Shown: positions 47,641 through 57,649 of the stretch, in pieces | Layout of the letters: every line of letters begins with the position of its first letter | Numbering within the stretch: the stretch's first letter is position 1 | NCBI GenBank assembly: GCA_015698045.1 | Contig: BLAL01000050.1 | Span: forward strand, 372,001 to 436,000 | Reading direction: 5' to 3' | Length of the DNA: 64,000 nucleotides | Source: Rhizophagus clarus | Taxonomy: Eukaryota; Glomeromycota; Glomeromycetes; Glomerales; Glomeraceae | Position numbers and translations under genes: made by a program | The notes under the pieces: generated by a model | Told to the model about the DNA's origin: nothing | Database searches by the model: none | The model's input: the letters and a program-made list of their open reading frames with translations, nothing else

Positions 47641-49092
47641 AATTAAAATATTCTGTCATTCTGCTCGAGTCTTATTTTTCCATTTCTCATATCACTCAAA
47701 GAGCCTGTCCCGATTATACTCTAATAAACCTATATCCCCTCTACTTCGCTGTAGGTGGTGGGCATATATAGCAGTCGTAAAGCAAAGTTTTCTTGTACCA
47801 ATGCACCTATACGGGCCTGCTTTCTTGCCGTATTATTTATCATCCTATTTACTTGACTTTGGGCATTAGCTCGCAACTGCTAAAGATCACCAACAACCCT
47901 ATCCATTGCTCATTCCGCAAGATCTCTTCGCATAATAGCAAGATCTCGCTCAGCCTCTGCATCATATCGCCTTCTCTGTTAACGGACTAAATCCTGATGC
48001 AAGTTATCACTGGTCAAAATCGATGCTATTGGGTACATATCGGGTACATATCGGCTACCTGATATGTACCCGATATGTGTGAAATATGTGTATGCTATTT
48101 AATAATACTACACATATCGGGTACCCGATATGTACCCGTCGGATGCAGAAAATCGGTGACATATAACGTACATATCGGGTACATTTCTCATACATATTGG
48201 GTAGTTAAATATCGGTTACATATCATAGATTTATTGGGTACCCGATATATTTTAAAAAAATATCGGACAGATATTATACACTTATCGGATAGTGCTAATA
48301 AGTATCCTATATATACCCGATATGTATCCTATTTGTATTTGAAATATAAGCATAATTTCATAATTTTCACACATATCGGATAGCCGAAAAGTATAGCATT
48401 TATGGGGCATTAATAGTAGTAGATTTATAATTTAAATACAATTGTAATTTAAAAGTAATTTAATTCATTTAATTGTAATTACTGAAAGTTTTATTTATAT
48501 TTTCAATCGATAATAAAAAAAAATATTATACAAAAAATATTATAAAAAAATTCACTACTCTTTACACAAATTTACAATTAATGTTCACTTGTTTGCTTGT
48601 TTTCATTTCATTATATCTATTTAATTTGAAAGAAAGTAAAATGTTAGTAATAAAAGTGTTAGTATGAATATTAGTAGAAGTGTTAGCAAAAGAAAAGGAA
48701 CGTTAATAAAAAAATTTTTACATTAGAAAGTGTTAGTATTAATGTTAGTATGAAAGTTAGTAGAAGTAGAAAAGGAACGTCAATAAAAAAAAAATATAAA
48801 GTATAAGTATTAATGTTAGTGTTAATGTTAGTAGAAGTGTTAGTAAAAGTAAGAAATAAAAAATGTTTAACAGTAGAACATTGTTAGTAGGAACGTTAGT
48901 AGGAGGAAACACATTAGAAAAAAATATTAGTAAGAGTGTTAACAGGATGGAAAAAGAAATTTCAACAAAAAATGTACCTTTGTATTTATTTTTTAGAAAA
49001 ACCAATAAAGTAAAAAACTCGATAGTAGAACATTGTTTAGGACGGTAGTGAGAAGAAATACATTGGAAAAATATATTAATAAGAGTGTTAAG

Positions 49093-49512
49093 AATAACAT
49101 AATAATGGGAAAAGAAATTTCAACAAAAAATATACCTTTATCTTTATTTTTAGACAAAAACAATAAAGTAAAAATTTGAGAGAGAGAGAAAAAAGTTTTG
49201 AAAAAAAAAAAAAACGATAAATAAATAATTAAATCGTGATCGTGCAATCACATGATCAACAAAATTATCAATTTTTATTGGTTATTTGGGTAATATTATA
49301 AATAACATAATAATGGGAAAAGAAATTTCAACAAAAAATATACCTTTATCTTTATTTTTTAGACAAAACAATAAAGTAAAAATTTGAGAGAGAGAGAAAA
49401 AGTTTTTGAAAAAAAAAAAAAAAAAAAATACGATAAATAAATAATTAAATCATGATCGTGCAATCACATGATCAACAAAATTATCAATTTTTATTGGTTA
49501 TTTGGGTAATAT
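49093..49512. repeat. About 205-bp tandem duplication inside the CACTA-like element
   Basis: A unit starting AACATAATAATGGGAAAAGA and ending near TTGGTTATTTGGGTAATATT occurs twice in tandem with few changes; a partial earlier copy lies near 48.95 kb. Frames read through it are by-products. Confidence 0.8.
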
Positions 49513-50336
49513 TATATTCAGCCACATCAGCCACAAAATCGGTCACCTATCGAATGCACAAGTCAATATTAGCGAAGAAGCACAAACTTGATTATTCACT
49601 ATTCGTGCTCAACTTGAGTTGATAAAATTATTAAAAAATCACTGATTTTATTAAATTTATCAGAATTTTTATACCTAATTAAAGATGATTAAATTAAGTT
49701 TTACTACCGATTTCATTATAACGTTACCAACTTTTTTGTTAATCTTGGATATTTTATTTTGAATTTAAATTGTTCGCTTTGAACTCGAGTTGAACTCGAG
49801 TTCAACTCGAGTTTAACTTGTTCGCTCAAGATCTTTGTGTAATGTATTGTAGATCCGTAATTGTTTTATTTGTAGTCTATAATTGGCAAAAGCTTATTAT
49901 AAACCAAAATAAAAAACACTATTTATTTACGTATCTGTATTATTAGATTTTACCTTTTTTAGATTTGATATATAATTAAAAAGAAGACCTTTATCTTGAT
50001 ATTTTGGAATCACGATCATAACAATTGACTTTAGGTCGAGTTTAACTTGTTCATTGTGATTGATTGTATTGTAGATCCGTATCTGTATTATAATTAATAT
50101 AAAGAAGACAGATCATAACAATCATGACATATTTGAGAAATTAGAACAATTTACGTAAATGTTCTTGAAGGGTAATTAATATAATAATACAAGGTGATAA
50201 AAAATTGTTTTTAAAAAGAGGTTTCATCTTTTTTTTTTTTCTTACAATAAATTTGTTGTCGTTATTTCTATTATATATTCTTTTTCTTAAAATTTGTTGC
50301 CGTTATTTTTTATTATTATATATTCTTTTTCTTAAA

Positions 50337-52227
50337 ATGCCCGCAAATTGGACTGATGCAATAACTGAATATTTAATAAGATATAGGAGGTAAAAAATTA
50401 AATGAAAACTAATAAATAACTTTGATCATATTCTAGTTTTTTTTTCTCTTACGTTTCCTGATCTAAAAATTAAATTAATAATGTAAAGGAGAAGGAACAA
50501 CTACTACCATGACATACCCGGGAGGGACCGCTCCGAATTCTGGGAGAGCCTAGCTCGAAGAATTCGGAGACGGTTCCGCGTGAGGTTCACTGGCCAACAG
50601 GTAGAAAGAAAGTGGAGAAACTTGGTCAGGAATTTTAATGTTAGTAAAATAATAATAAATCATAAAAAAAAAATTAAAAAAAATAAAAAAAAATAAAAAA
50701 TTAATAGTATTAACATTTTTAGAATTTCTGTGAATGGAGGAATGGTGCGCGAAATGGAAGGTGGTCCCGGGAAGGAGAAAGATATTATAGGCAGTTCCGC
50801 ACAAGGTTTTGGGACAGACCTGGTAATTATTAAGAATTTTTTTAATTTATATTTAAGTTATTTAAATTCTAAATTTATATATATTTCTTAGGGAACCACC
50901 ACAGTCGTAGGCGGCGTAGAAACACTGCGCATCGGCGGCCTCGGAATCCGTAAATTATATTTTTTTATTTTTATTTTTTTTTATTTTGTATTTTTATATT
51001 TTATTTTTATTTTTATTTTTATTTATATTTTTATATTTTTATTATTTTATTATTATTATTTTTTATTTTTTATTATCTTTTATTATTATTATTTTTTATT
51101 AAATAAATATATATATTATATAGTCATCTAATTATTATTTTAATATTTTTACTATTTTATAATTTGATTTAATATCGGCCTATATTCAACTGAAATTAAA
51201 AAATTCGACCTCAATTATAAGTAATTAAAGCTTATTATAATAAATTGCTTTTATTCAATAAACATTCATTTTTTTTTTTTATTAAAGTATTAATTTAATA
51301 AACAATCTGTCGTCATATATTATATAATATATTGTAATGATGAAATGTCCCCAATAAATTTTTAAAAAAGGTACATTTAGGCGTGACAGATCTAATACCG
51401 CTGATTCTTCCAAAATGTTACTAAAATCTTTCCATAGATCAAATTGAGAGAACTAATCTATCAATTTACAATATAAAATCTTGAAATAATCTTTCACATT
51501 TTCAAAATACGTGATCAAACTCATTTTTGCTAAACTGCCGAAACCTTTTGGCGTTTACATGCAATAGTTTCGGCATTTTAATTTAATTTGACGATCATTG
51601 ATTATCATGATCAATCTATTTTTACGGTTTTCTAAACCATAATTTTTTTTTTATTTTTTTTTTAGGTTGCTGGACTCCCGGACTTGGAATGTAAGTTGGA
51701 AGGGGTGGGGGGAATTTTTTTTTAATATTAAAGAAACGTTACTAACGTTTCTTTCTTTATTTTTTTTAGGTTTCCAGCCTTCTTGGACGAACCGGACTTG
51801 GGAAATGTAAGTTGGAAAGGGTGGTGATTTTTTTTTAATATTAAAGAAACGTTACTAACGTTTCTTTCTTTATTTTTTTTAGGTTGCCGGCCTTCTTGGA
51901 CGAACCAGACTTGGGAATGTAAGTTAGAAAGGGCGGGGGATTTTTTTTTAATATTAAAGAAACGTTACTAATGTTTCTTTCTTTATTTTTTTTAGGTTGC
52001 CGGCCTTCTTGGACGAACCGGACTTGGGAATGTAAGTTGGAAAGGGTGGTGATTTTTTTTTAATGTTAAAGAAACGTTACTAACATTTCTTTCTTTATTT
52101 TTTTCAGATTGCTGGACTCCGGACTTGAAATGTAAGGAGAGAGGGAGGGATATTTTTTGAATATTAAAGAAACAGTTTAACGTTTCTTTTATTTATTTTA
52201 GGTTGCAGTTTCCCTTGTTCCTCTTGA
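50337..52227 (+). CDS. SANT/MADF-type (trihelix) protein gene, ten exons, in a CACTA-like element
   Basis: Exons: 50337-50389, 50489-50639, 50723-50822, 50892-50949, 51666-51690, 51770-51806, 51883-51918, 51996-52031, 52108-52131 and 52202-52227. All introns are GT/AG, phases agree throughout and the 181-residue frame is open to TGA. The first two exons give a Myb/SANT-like three-helix domain: NWTDAITEYLIRYRR, then RDRSEFWESLARRIRRRF and FTGQQVERKWRNLVRNFN, with Trp at the usual places. Such domains bind DNA, and some transposons use them as a transposase partner. Exon 3 continues the homology with 56863-57649, exon 4 is Arg-rich, and exons 5-9 are near-identical microexons giving Trp/Cys-rich repeats such as CCRPSWTNRTWE. 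The gene may be captured or an element gene. Use of every microexon is inferred from splice signals only. Confidence 0.7.
51666..52131 (+). repeat. Tandem array of five microexons with hairpin introns
   Basis: Five units of 90 to 120 bases, each consisting of a 24 to 37-base exon (GTTGCCGGCCTTCTTGGACG as the start of the full form) and an intron. Four introns keep a GTAAGT donor, a hairpin AAAGAAACGT-TACTAACG-TTTCTTT with the branch-site consensus TACTAAC in its loop and right arm (altered to TACTAATG in one), a T-run and TTTAG. The last has GTAAGG and a weaker hairpin. The array lies inside the gene at 50337-52227. Confidence 0.85.
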
Positions 52228-52771
52228 TCCTAACGTGATCACGATTAAGAAAAGTTTGAGCAAACTTTTCTTAAAATTGTATTATAAATGACTGTAACTT
52301 TTTTATTAATTTATTGTAATAAAATACGTAATAAAATAAAAATATTAACAATAATAATTATACTTTTAAACACTTTACAAAAAATTTATAAACTTGATAA
52401 TGCATTCAATAAATAAGACAATAAAAATTTTTTAACTACATTAAACGAATTAAAAATTTCTAAAAAGAAAAATCTATAAAGAAAGTAAACTCTAAAAAAT
52501 TTCTTAATACGTTATATAATATGAAATCTAACGTATTAAAATTTGTATCACATATCGGGTACCCGATATGTGTAAGATAGAACTGTGCCCGATATATATT
52601 AAATAACATATCGGTGACCAATAGTTTAGATATCGGGGTCTTGGTAATTAGGCATATTTTGAAGTGTAATAAATCGGGTACCCGATATGTAAAAATACCC
52701 GATATTTATCCGATTAGCCGCCGATATATAAGTCCCCGATATGTACCCGATAGAATTGATTTTGACCAGTG

Positions 52772-53171
52772 TATTCTCTTTTCAGCGTACCTGCCTTGTC
52801 GCCCTTTTTATTTGATCTATTAGAATATCCCTGGCTGTTGTCCTATTTACCACATAACCATCTATAGCATTTGCAAGCTCTGTGATGGTAGCCATTTCTA
52901 AGTTAATATTAGGATTATACAAGTCTGGAGAATTCCCTCATTCAGGCGTATTCTTTCATGATGAGATGGCTCTGATTTGGCATCATAGTCTATCAACTTG
53001 CTCTTCAGATTCTTCCAACCGCTTTTCCAGATTAGAGATATATTTTTCCTTATCTTGTATATCCTTCTTAGCTTGATATAGCCGATTTTTTAGGCTGGAG
53101 ATTTCAGATTTTAACTCTACCATCTCCTCTTCTGAAGCATTTTCAAGGCGCTCTATCTCCCTATTAAGATT
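52772..53171 (-). pseudogene. Decayed coiled-coil leader of the Gag-like block
   Basis: The minus strand shows heptad-rich text such as ELKSEISSLKNRLYQAKKDI and, beside the CACTA-like insertion, AIDGYVVNRTTARDIL. It belongs to the same block as 53172-53354 and 46960-47640. It is broken. Confidence 0.45.
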
Positions 53172-53354
53172 TTAGATTTCTTGTTCACACCGGAAATAAT
53201 CTCTCTTCAGCTGATTAATTCGACTTTTATTCTGACGATTAAGATCTACCTCTGTTTGCAATTCACTATGAAGATGGTAGTTTTCCTCCTCCAGCTCAGC
53301 TTTATATTCTTCACATGTTTTTCTCTGCCTTAGATGAGGCTTCTGAAATGCCAT
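53172..53354 (-). pseudogene. Coiled-coil N-terminal part of the Gag-like block
   Basis: 60 codons from a start at 53354: a basic leader, then Glu/Lys-rich heptads (CEEYKAELEEENYHLHSEL, NQLKRDYFRCEQE). It is divergent from the integrase gene 30 bases away, so both probably use one promoter. I cannot tell whether it was a separate protein or the leader of the Gag-like protein. Confidence 0.5.
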
Positions 53355-53384
53355 TCTTTTTTGTGATTATAAAAGAGAATAGGA

Positions 53385-55017
53385 ATGAGCCAATCACAAA
53401 TCTTGATAGATCTCAATGAGGCTCAGAGAATTGAAAAAAATATCATATTGCGTGGAATATATTATTGCCTGACTGGCTATCATTCCAACCCTAGATCCCT
53501 AAGAAATACATGTAAAAAAGAGGGGTATCGTTTCAGTCTTCAAGATGTGGAAGAATGGTTAAATCAACAAGAATCATACCAGATTTATAGGTACCCTTCT
53601 AAGCATATTCCTAGAGTCAGCTATGGACGAATAACACACCCCAATTGTGTTCACCAGTGCGATATACTATTTCTTACTCATGATCACTATAAAGGTAAAA
53701 AGTATAAAGCAGTACTTAACATTATAGACTGCGCTTCCCGATATAAAGCTTCAGTTCCACTCACATCGAAGAATAGCTCAGAAGTTGCTAGAGCATTTAT
53801 GGTGATCGAAATAATCCTCTTACCTATCCTAAATTACTTCAAACAGATAATGGGCGAGAATGGATGGATGAGACTTCCCGACTAATGCAAGAGCATAATG
53901 TCATAATTTGAGTGGTTGGTCCATATAGTCATAGAGGACTTGCTTTTGTGGAGCGTTTCAATTAAACACTCTCAAAAATTCAATATAAGATCCAGTATGC
54001 TGTTAAATCTATATCTTCCGATCCTGGATTAATAAGAGCATGGGTTAGGTATTTACCGGAAGCTATTGATTATCTGAATAACTATTCCACACGTCTTATT
54101 TGAAAACTGGGATCAAAAAAGTGGGGACTTGAGCCAGTGAAAGCCATTGCTTTAGAGCGAGTCGAATCTAGACCATCTACAAAGTATAAGCGTCCAGTTG
54201 GTAAAGATGAAATAAAATTAAAGAAAGGAGATACCGTCCGCTATCTACTTGCCAATGCGAAATGGAAAGGTGGAATGGAAGCAATGCGTAGAAGCACTGA
54301 TCCTATATGGTCGCCAAATCTTCATAAAGTCCAAAAAGTTGTTGTTATAAAGAATGAGCCAGTTTTATATTATATCGATGGGGAATATGCACCATCTCAC
54401 AGGTTTGTAAGAGAAGAGCTCATGCTAATAGCCAATCCAGAGAAAGTTGGGTATCCACCACAAAGCATATTATCTGTACATATTGCCTATATTACTAATA
54501 AAGAGATAGATCAAGCTACTGATTATGCTAGAAGGCGTGGTGGCCAATGTCTAGGAAAGACTGGACGAATAAATGGTCATAATATATATCTTTGGTCTTG
54601 TGAAAATGATGCGCATCAGTGGGAGTATCCACTAAAATATATCATGAAAAACTTTGAATGGTGTCCTCTATGCCATCACACTCAAGAGCGTAAATGCCGA
54701 TATATTTTTGAGGATCTACTAGGTAAGAAATTCCCATCATGTAAGGCTAAGTTCTTAGATGGGCTACACTTGGATGGATATAATGAGGAATTGCGTCTTG
54801 CATTCGAATTCCAGAGTTCTCAACACTATCACTACAATAGCTTCTACCACTGGGAGAATGAAAATCTAAAATCATAAAATATGCGCGATTAGAAGAAGCA
54901 GGATATATGCAAGGATCAAGGTATATGCCTTATTGAAGTACCTCATACAGCGGATTTATATCCGTATATTAGACATACTCTAATTGAGAAAGGGTTCTTG
55001 AATAGTTCTTCCAGTTA
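53385..55017 (+). pseudogene. Integrase fused to zinc ribbon and PD-(D/E)XK-like nuclease, fossil
   Basis: N-terminal text (ILRGIYYCLTGYHSNPRSL) is followed by the rve core with HQCDILFLTHDHYKG at the first catalytic Asp strand and LNIIDCASRYKASVPL after it. The C-terminal SH3-like part is [14 protein letters not shown], with [13 protein letters not shown] and HRFVREEL. Next comes a zinc ribbon ([10 protein letters not shown], then [13 protein letters not shown]), then [33 protein letters not shown] and SQHYHYN, which resemble Vsr/PD-(D/E)XK nucleases found beside zinc ribbons. The integrase would join the element to host DNA; the nuclease role is unknown. It is broken a few times, mainly in the integrase core. 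Confidence 0.75.
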
Positions 55018-55084
55018 GGTCAGAGAGTATTATTTTCTTAGCATTTTTCCAAGACCGCAAATTTTTATAATACATTTTTTAAGT

Positions 55085-55876
55085 ATGATATTAAGCAATA
55101 TGAAAGATCATAAGAAACATAAAGTCAAAAAGCTTGATCCAGTAGAAAAAATTATTCTCCATATTGATGAGATTAAAGATGCAAAGAGGTTTAACAGATT
55201 GAATTCAACTCCTCAATGGCCCTTTACATTACTAATTAATGGTCGTACCAATTCAGGAAAAACTAATGAAGTTGTGAAGCTATTATTGGGAAATAAGCTT
55301 TATCGCATGTTTAATGGTAAAAAGGGAGGAACCCGCTATATAAAAAATGACGATTTGCTCCTTATCGGTCATTATCTCAAAGAGCCAAAATATTTATATC
55401 TCAAATCAGCGTATCAGATAATTGCAAATAGCCTAAAACCACATTATGAAGATATTACATTTCAGGCTCTAAAGCCTGATAAAATTCCAAATCCTGATTC
55501 CTTTTCTCCGGAGAGAGGTATGGTGGCCATATTCGAAGATGTATGTGGTAATTCGAAGAAAGTTCAGGAGAAGATTAAACCTTATTTCTCTAGAGGACGA
55601 CATAATAATATTAGCAGTATTTACGTCTCTCAGAGTTTTTTTGACTGCCCAAAACTGATAAGAAAAAACGCAAATTACGTTATACTCTTTAATGGGTCCA
55701 CTTTAGAAGAATTGAGCAGAATTCTCCGCCTATATGCCTATGACTGGCGTAGCATATATAAAGATGTCGTTAACTATTTGACTGATCACAATTTTATTGT
55801 CTTTGATTTAACAGTACCTTCAAACCATCCTCATAGGATTCAGAAAGTATGGGATACGCCATTTCTTAGTGAATAG
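55085..55876 (+). CDS. A32/FtsK-like genome-packaging ATPase, looks whole
   Basis: 263 residues. Walker A is [12 protein letters not shown] (about residues 52-63) and Walker B is [10 protein letters not shown] (about 146-155). They are followed by the family block [20 protein letters not shown] and a later [11 protein letters not shown]. This order and the RGRHNNIS text are typical of the packaging ATPases of Polintons, virophages and large DNA viruses. The enzyme pumps element DNA into capsids in those relatives. It lies just downstream of the integrase on the same strand, as in Polintons. A second in-frame Met lies at codon 6. It is the best preserved large gene of copy B. Confidence 0.85.
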   Translation: MILSNMKDHKKHKVKKLDPVEKIILHIDEIKDAKRFNRLNSTPQWPFTLLINGRTNSGKTNEVVKLLLGNKLYRMFNGKKGGTRYIKNDDLLLIGHYLKEPKYLYLKSAYQIIANSLKPHYEDITFQALKPDKIPNPDSFSPERGMVAIFEDVCGNSKKVQEKIKPYFSRGRHNNISSIYVSQSFFDCPKLIRKNANYVILFNGSTLEELSRILRLYAYDWRSIYKDVVNYLTDHNFIVFDLTVPSNHPHRIQKVWDTPFLSE

Positions 55877-56069
55877 AATCTGACTTCATAGATGCCAGCT
55901 CTTTTTCTGCCTTCAGTAACTGCATCTTCAGATACTCATTTTCACATCGCAATTTCTTATTCGTACTAACCCGCTCTCTATATTCCCTTTCTATATCTTG
56001 CATGAATTTTTCGAAAGTTCTTTTATTATAATCAAGGAGATGCTAGCGGAATACTTTAAGTTCGTTCAT
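55877..56069 (-). pseudogene. Coiled-coil remnant next to the ATPase
   Basis: The minus strand encodes Glu/Lys-rich helical text (NKKLRCENEYLKMQLLKAEK) ending convergently with the ATPase gene. It belongs to the virus-like element and is broken. Confidence 0.4.
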
Positions 56070-56072
56070 AAC

Positions 56073-56462
56073 TCAGCGATTATTCTCTTCTTCATGATCA
56101 CAAGTGATATTAATAGTTTGGGACCCACTATCTACAACATGTATAGTCAGTAATAATGCTGGGGATACATTACATTCTGGCCAGCTTTGAGGGCGCAATA
56201 ATTTTGTCTGAGCCATAGATTTGCATTTCCTATTTAACGAATTCTCATAAACTTCTAATTTATGCCTTAGATATGACTCAATTTGACCAGACTTCCCAGA
56301 AATCATTTCTAATGAAACAGGCTTTTTAGAGTGATTTAAAAGACCTTGATATGCTCTTTTGACTAGGCTATCTGAAAGTCTATCAGTAATATGTTTATAA
56401 TCAGAATGGAACATTATAATAGATATAGTTTTGCGCAAAAAAAGTTTGCATGCAAAATTCAC
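56073..56462 (-). CDS. Small unassigned protein at the right side of copy B
   Basis: 129 codons. If the start is at the second Met (FHSDYKHITDRLSDSLVKRA) it gives about 110 residues. The text SGKSGQIESYLRHKLEVYEN and CNVSPALLLTIHVVDSG suggests a mixed alpha/beta fold. No family is recognised. It is the last frame with element-like composition, and the element end is placed near here. Confidence 0.45.
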   Translation of the reverse strand: MNFACKLFLRKTISIIMFHSDYKHITDRLSDSLVKRAYQGLLNHSKKPVSLEMISGKSGQIESYLRHKLEVYENSLNRKCKSMAQTKLLRPQSWPECNVSPALLLTIHVVDSGSQTINITCDHEEENNR

Positions 56463-56862
56463 CTATAGTGGTACCATTTTTACGCGCCTATATCGCGGGT
56501 TGCGTCACATCTGGTAAGGGATCTATCAAATCATGTGCATGATGTATAACATAAAAAATTTGTATCACCCTAGCTCCCAGACAGTTCCTGGCACTTCCTC
56601 GCAACCTTCCCGCAACTCAAATCACGAGATGATTGGCCAATCAAATTTCGTCTCCCCTGATCTAGCTAAGCCACTGTTAAACGAGATTCAAGGAGGACAT
56701 AAACACATAACACTTTTAAAAAATCAAAGTAAAGCTCTTTATTATATTTTTCAAAGTACATTCATGGTATAATACAGTATAGAAAAAAAAATGCACTGAT
56801 TAATGAAACAATAACAGTGGTGTGCGGAAGAGCCTAATGAAACACCATAATGGCTAATGTAG
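56463..56862. other. Spacer between copy B and the SANT/MADF gene
   Basis: Nothing is recognised. A short frame at 56533-56772 has no family features. The right end of copy B should lie in or near this spacer, but no inverted repeat of the left end was found. Confidence 0.4.
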
Positions 56863-57649
56863 TTACTGCATATTACCCCTCACATTTGACGATTCTTGGG
56901 CAGTGGCAATATCATAAGATGGTGGTGGATGAAGAGATAAGAACAGTTCTTCATGCGTGGAAGTTCTTCTCTGACCGACCAACTGCTCTGTATCGGAAAT
57001 ATCCATTTCATCGTTGTTGGTTAACGAGCTAACAGGCGGAATAGTTGAAAAGCGTCTTTGTCTAACAGGAAGTGACTGTTTTCGACCAACAGATGGTGAT
57101 TGTCTTCGGCTAATAGGTGGTGATTGACTTCGACTAATAGATGAACTTCGACTTAACCGTCTTTCGGATGATCTCAATTCGCGTTCGACTTCCCTGGTAG
57201 ATGGTGCAGATGTAATATTTCCACTACCTCTATTTCGTCTTTGGTTAAAAGTATTAATACCGCGGACTCTATCGAATTTATCCTCAGCTCTCTTCCAAAA
57301 ATGTGTACGAAATTCATCAAAATATCGTGCACCTGTTCGACTTCTGGCTTTACTTTTACCAGACATAAAATCACACATAGTCTAACCGGACATGAAGGAT
57401 AGTTAGTAGAGCTAACAACAAAGTTCTCCAATATAGTGATTGATAACTTACATTATAATCCCAGACGAGATTCGAGAATTTTTCTTTACATTGGTGACCG
57501 CTGAATGATGTCCCATTCTCTTGATTGATCTTACTTGCAATAGTACCCCAGAATCTTTCCCGATTTCTTCCAAGGTCATGGAACTCATCATTTCTGGTTC
57601 TACGTTCGTCAATAAGGGTACGAATAAGTGGATCAGTCCATTCAGCCAT
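56863..57649 (-). CDS. SANT/MADF-type (trihelix) DNA-binding protein, two exons
   Basis: Exon 1 is 57452-57649 and exon 2 is 56863-57381, joined by a 70-base intron (GTAAGT donor, CTAAC branch text, TTAG acceptor) in phase 0, giving 238 residues. The N-terminus EWTDPLIRTLIDERRTRN, then RNRERFWGTIASKIN and FSGHQCKEKFSNLVWDYN, is a three-helix SANT/MADF domain. The stretch GARYFDEFRTHFWKRAED follows, then a long Arg/Ser-rich tail with repeats of SPSVGRKQSLPV type. It is homologous to the gene at 50337-52227 over the first 100 residues and shares the intron right after the DYN/NFN end of the domain. It is a likely DNA-binding regulator or transposon-derived protein in the nucleus. Confidence 0.75.

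Larger units (their letters stand above)
48008..52771. mobile_element. CACTA-like element carrying a SANT/MADF gene
   Basis: The ends are CACTGGTCAAAATCGATGC and its imperfect inverse, with a TAT duplication (48005-48007 and 52772-52774). The CACTG start and 3-bp duplication are CACTA (EnSpm) marks. Both subterminal zones (48030-48380 and 52540-52760) are filled with GGGTACATATCGG/CCGATATGTACCC words in both directions. Between them are a tandemly duplicated segment (about 49.09-49.51 kb), AT-rich filler, and one spliced gene (50337-52227). No transposase was found. It is inserted in the Gag-like block of copy B. Confidence 0.88.
33851..56462 (+). mobile_element. Virus-like (Polinton-type) element, copy B
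   Basis: The left end is fixed at 33851 by the point where homology to copy A stops. The right end is set only roughly, after the last element-type gene; no terminal inverted repeat of the left end was found there. Without its four nested transposons (1.55, 0.60, 0.87 and 4.76 kb) it would be about 15 kb, the usual Polinton size. Parts: Cys/His-rich gene (minus), family B DNA polymerase (plus), small unknown genes, a coiled-coil membrane protein (minus), a Gag-like / zinc-knuckle / retropepsin-like block (minus), integrase-nuclease (plus), packaging ATPase (plus) and a small minus-strand gene. The polymerase, Gag block and integrase are broken in several places each; the ATPase and two small genes look whole. 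Kinship could be to Polintons or to an integrated large DNA virus. Confidence 0.7.

Noticed and set aside
48757-49247. Hydrophobic minus-strand frames near 48.8-49.2 kb as membrane proteins.
   Set aside because: They lie in AT-rich tandemly duplicated filler of the CACTA-like element and are composition artefacts.
44349-55017. Reading the Gag-like, zinc-knuckle, protease-like and integrase parts as one ordinary LTR retrotransposon.
   Set aside because: The integrase is on the opposite strand, no reverse transcriptase or RNase H text was seen, and no long terminal repeats flank the region.
33851-56462. Assigning copy B firmly to an integrated asfarvirus-like genome.
   Set aside because: The polymerase has that flavour, but the integrase, the ATPase and the size of about 15 kb fit a Polinton-type element as well; the sequence alone does not decide.
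56300-57000. A right-hand terminal inverted repeat of copy B matching 33851-34000.
   Set aside because: No match to the left end was found by eye here or further right; the right border therefore stays approximate.
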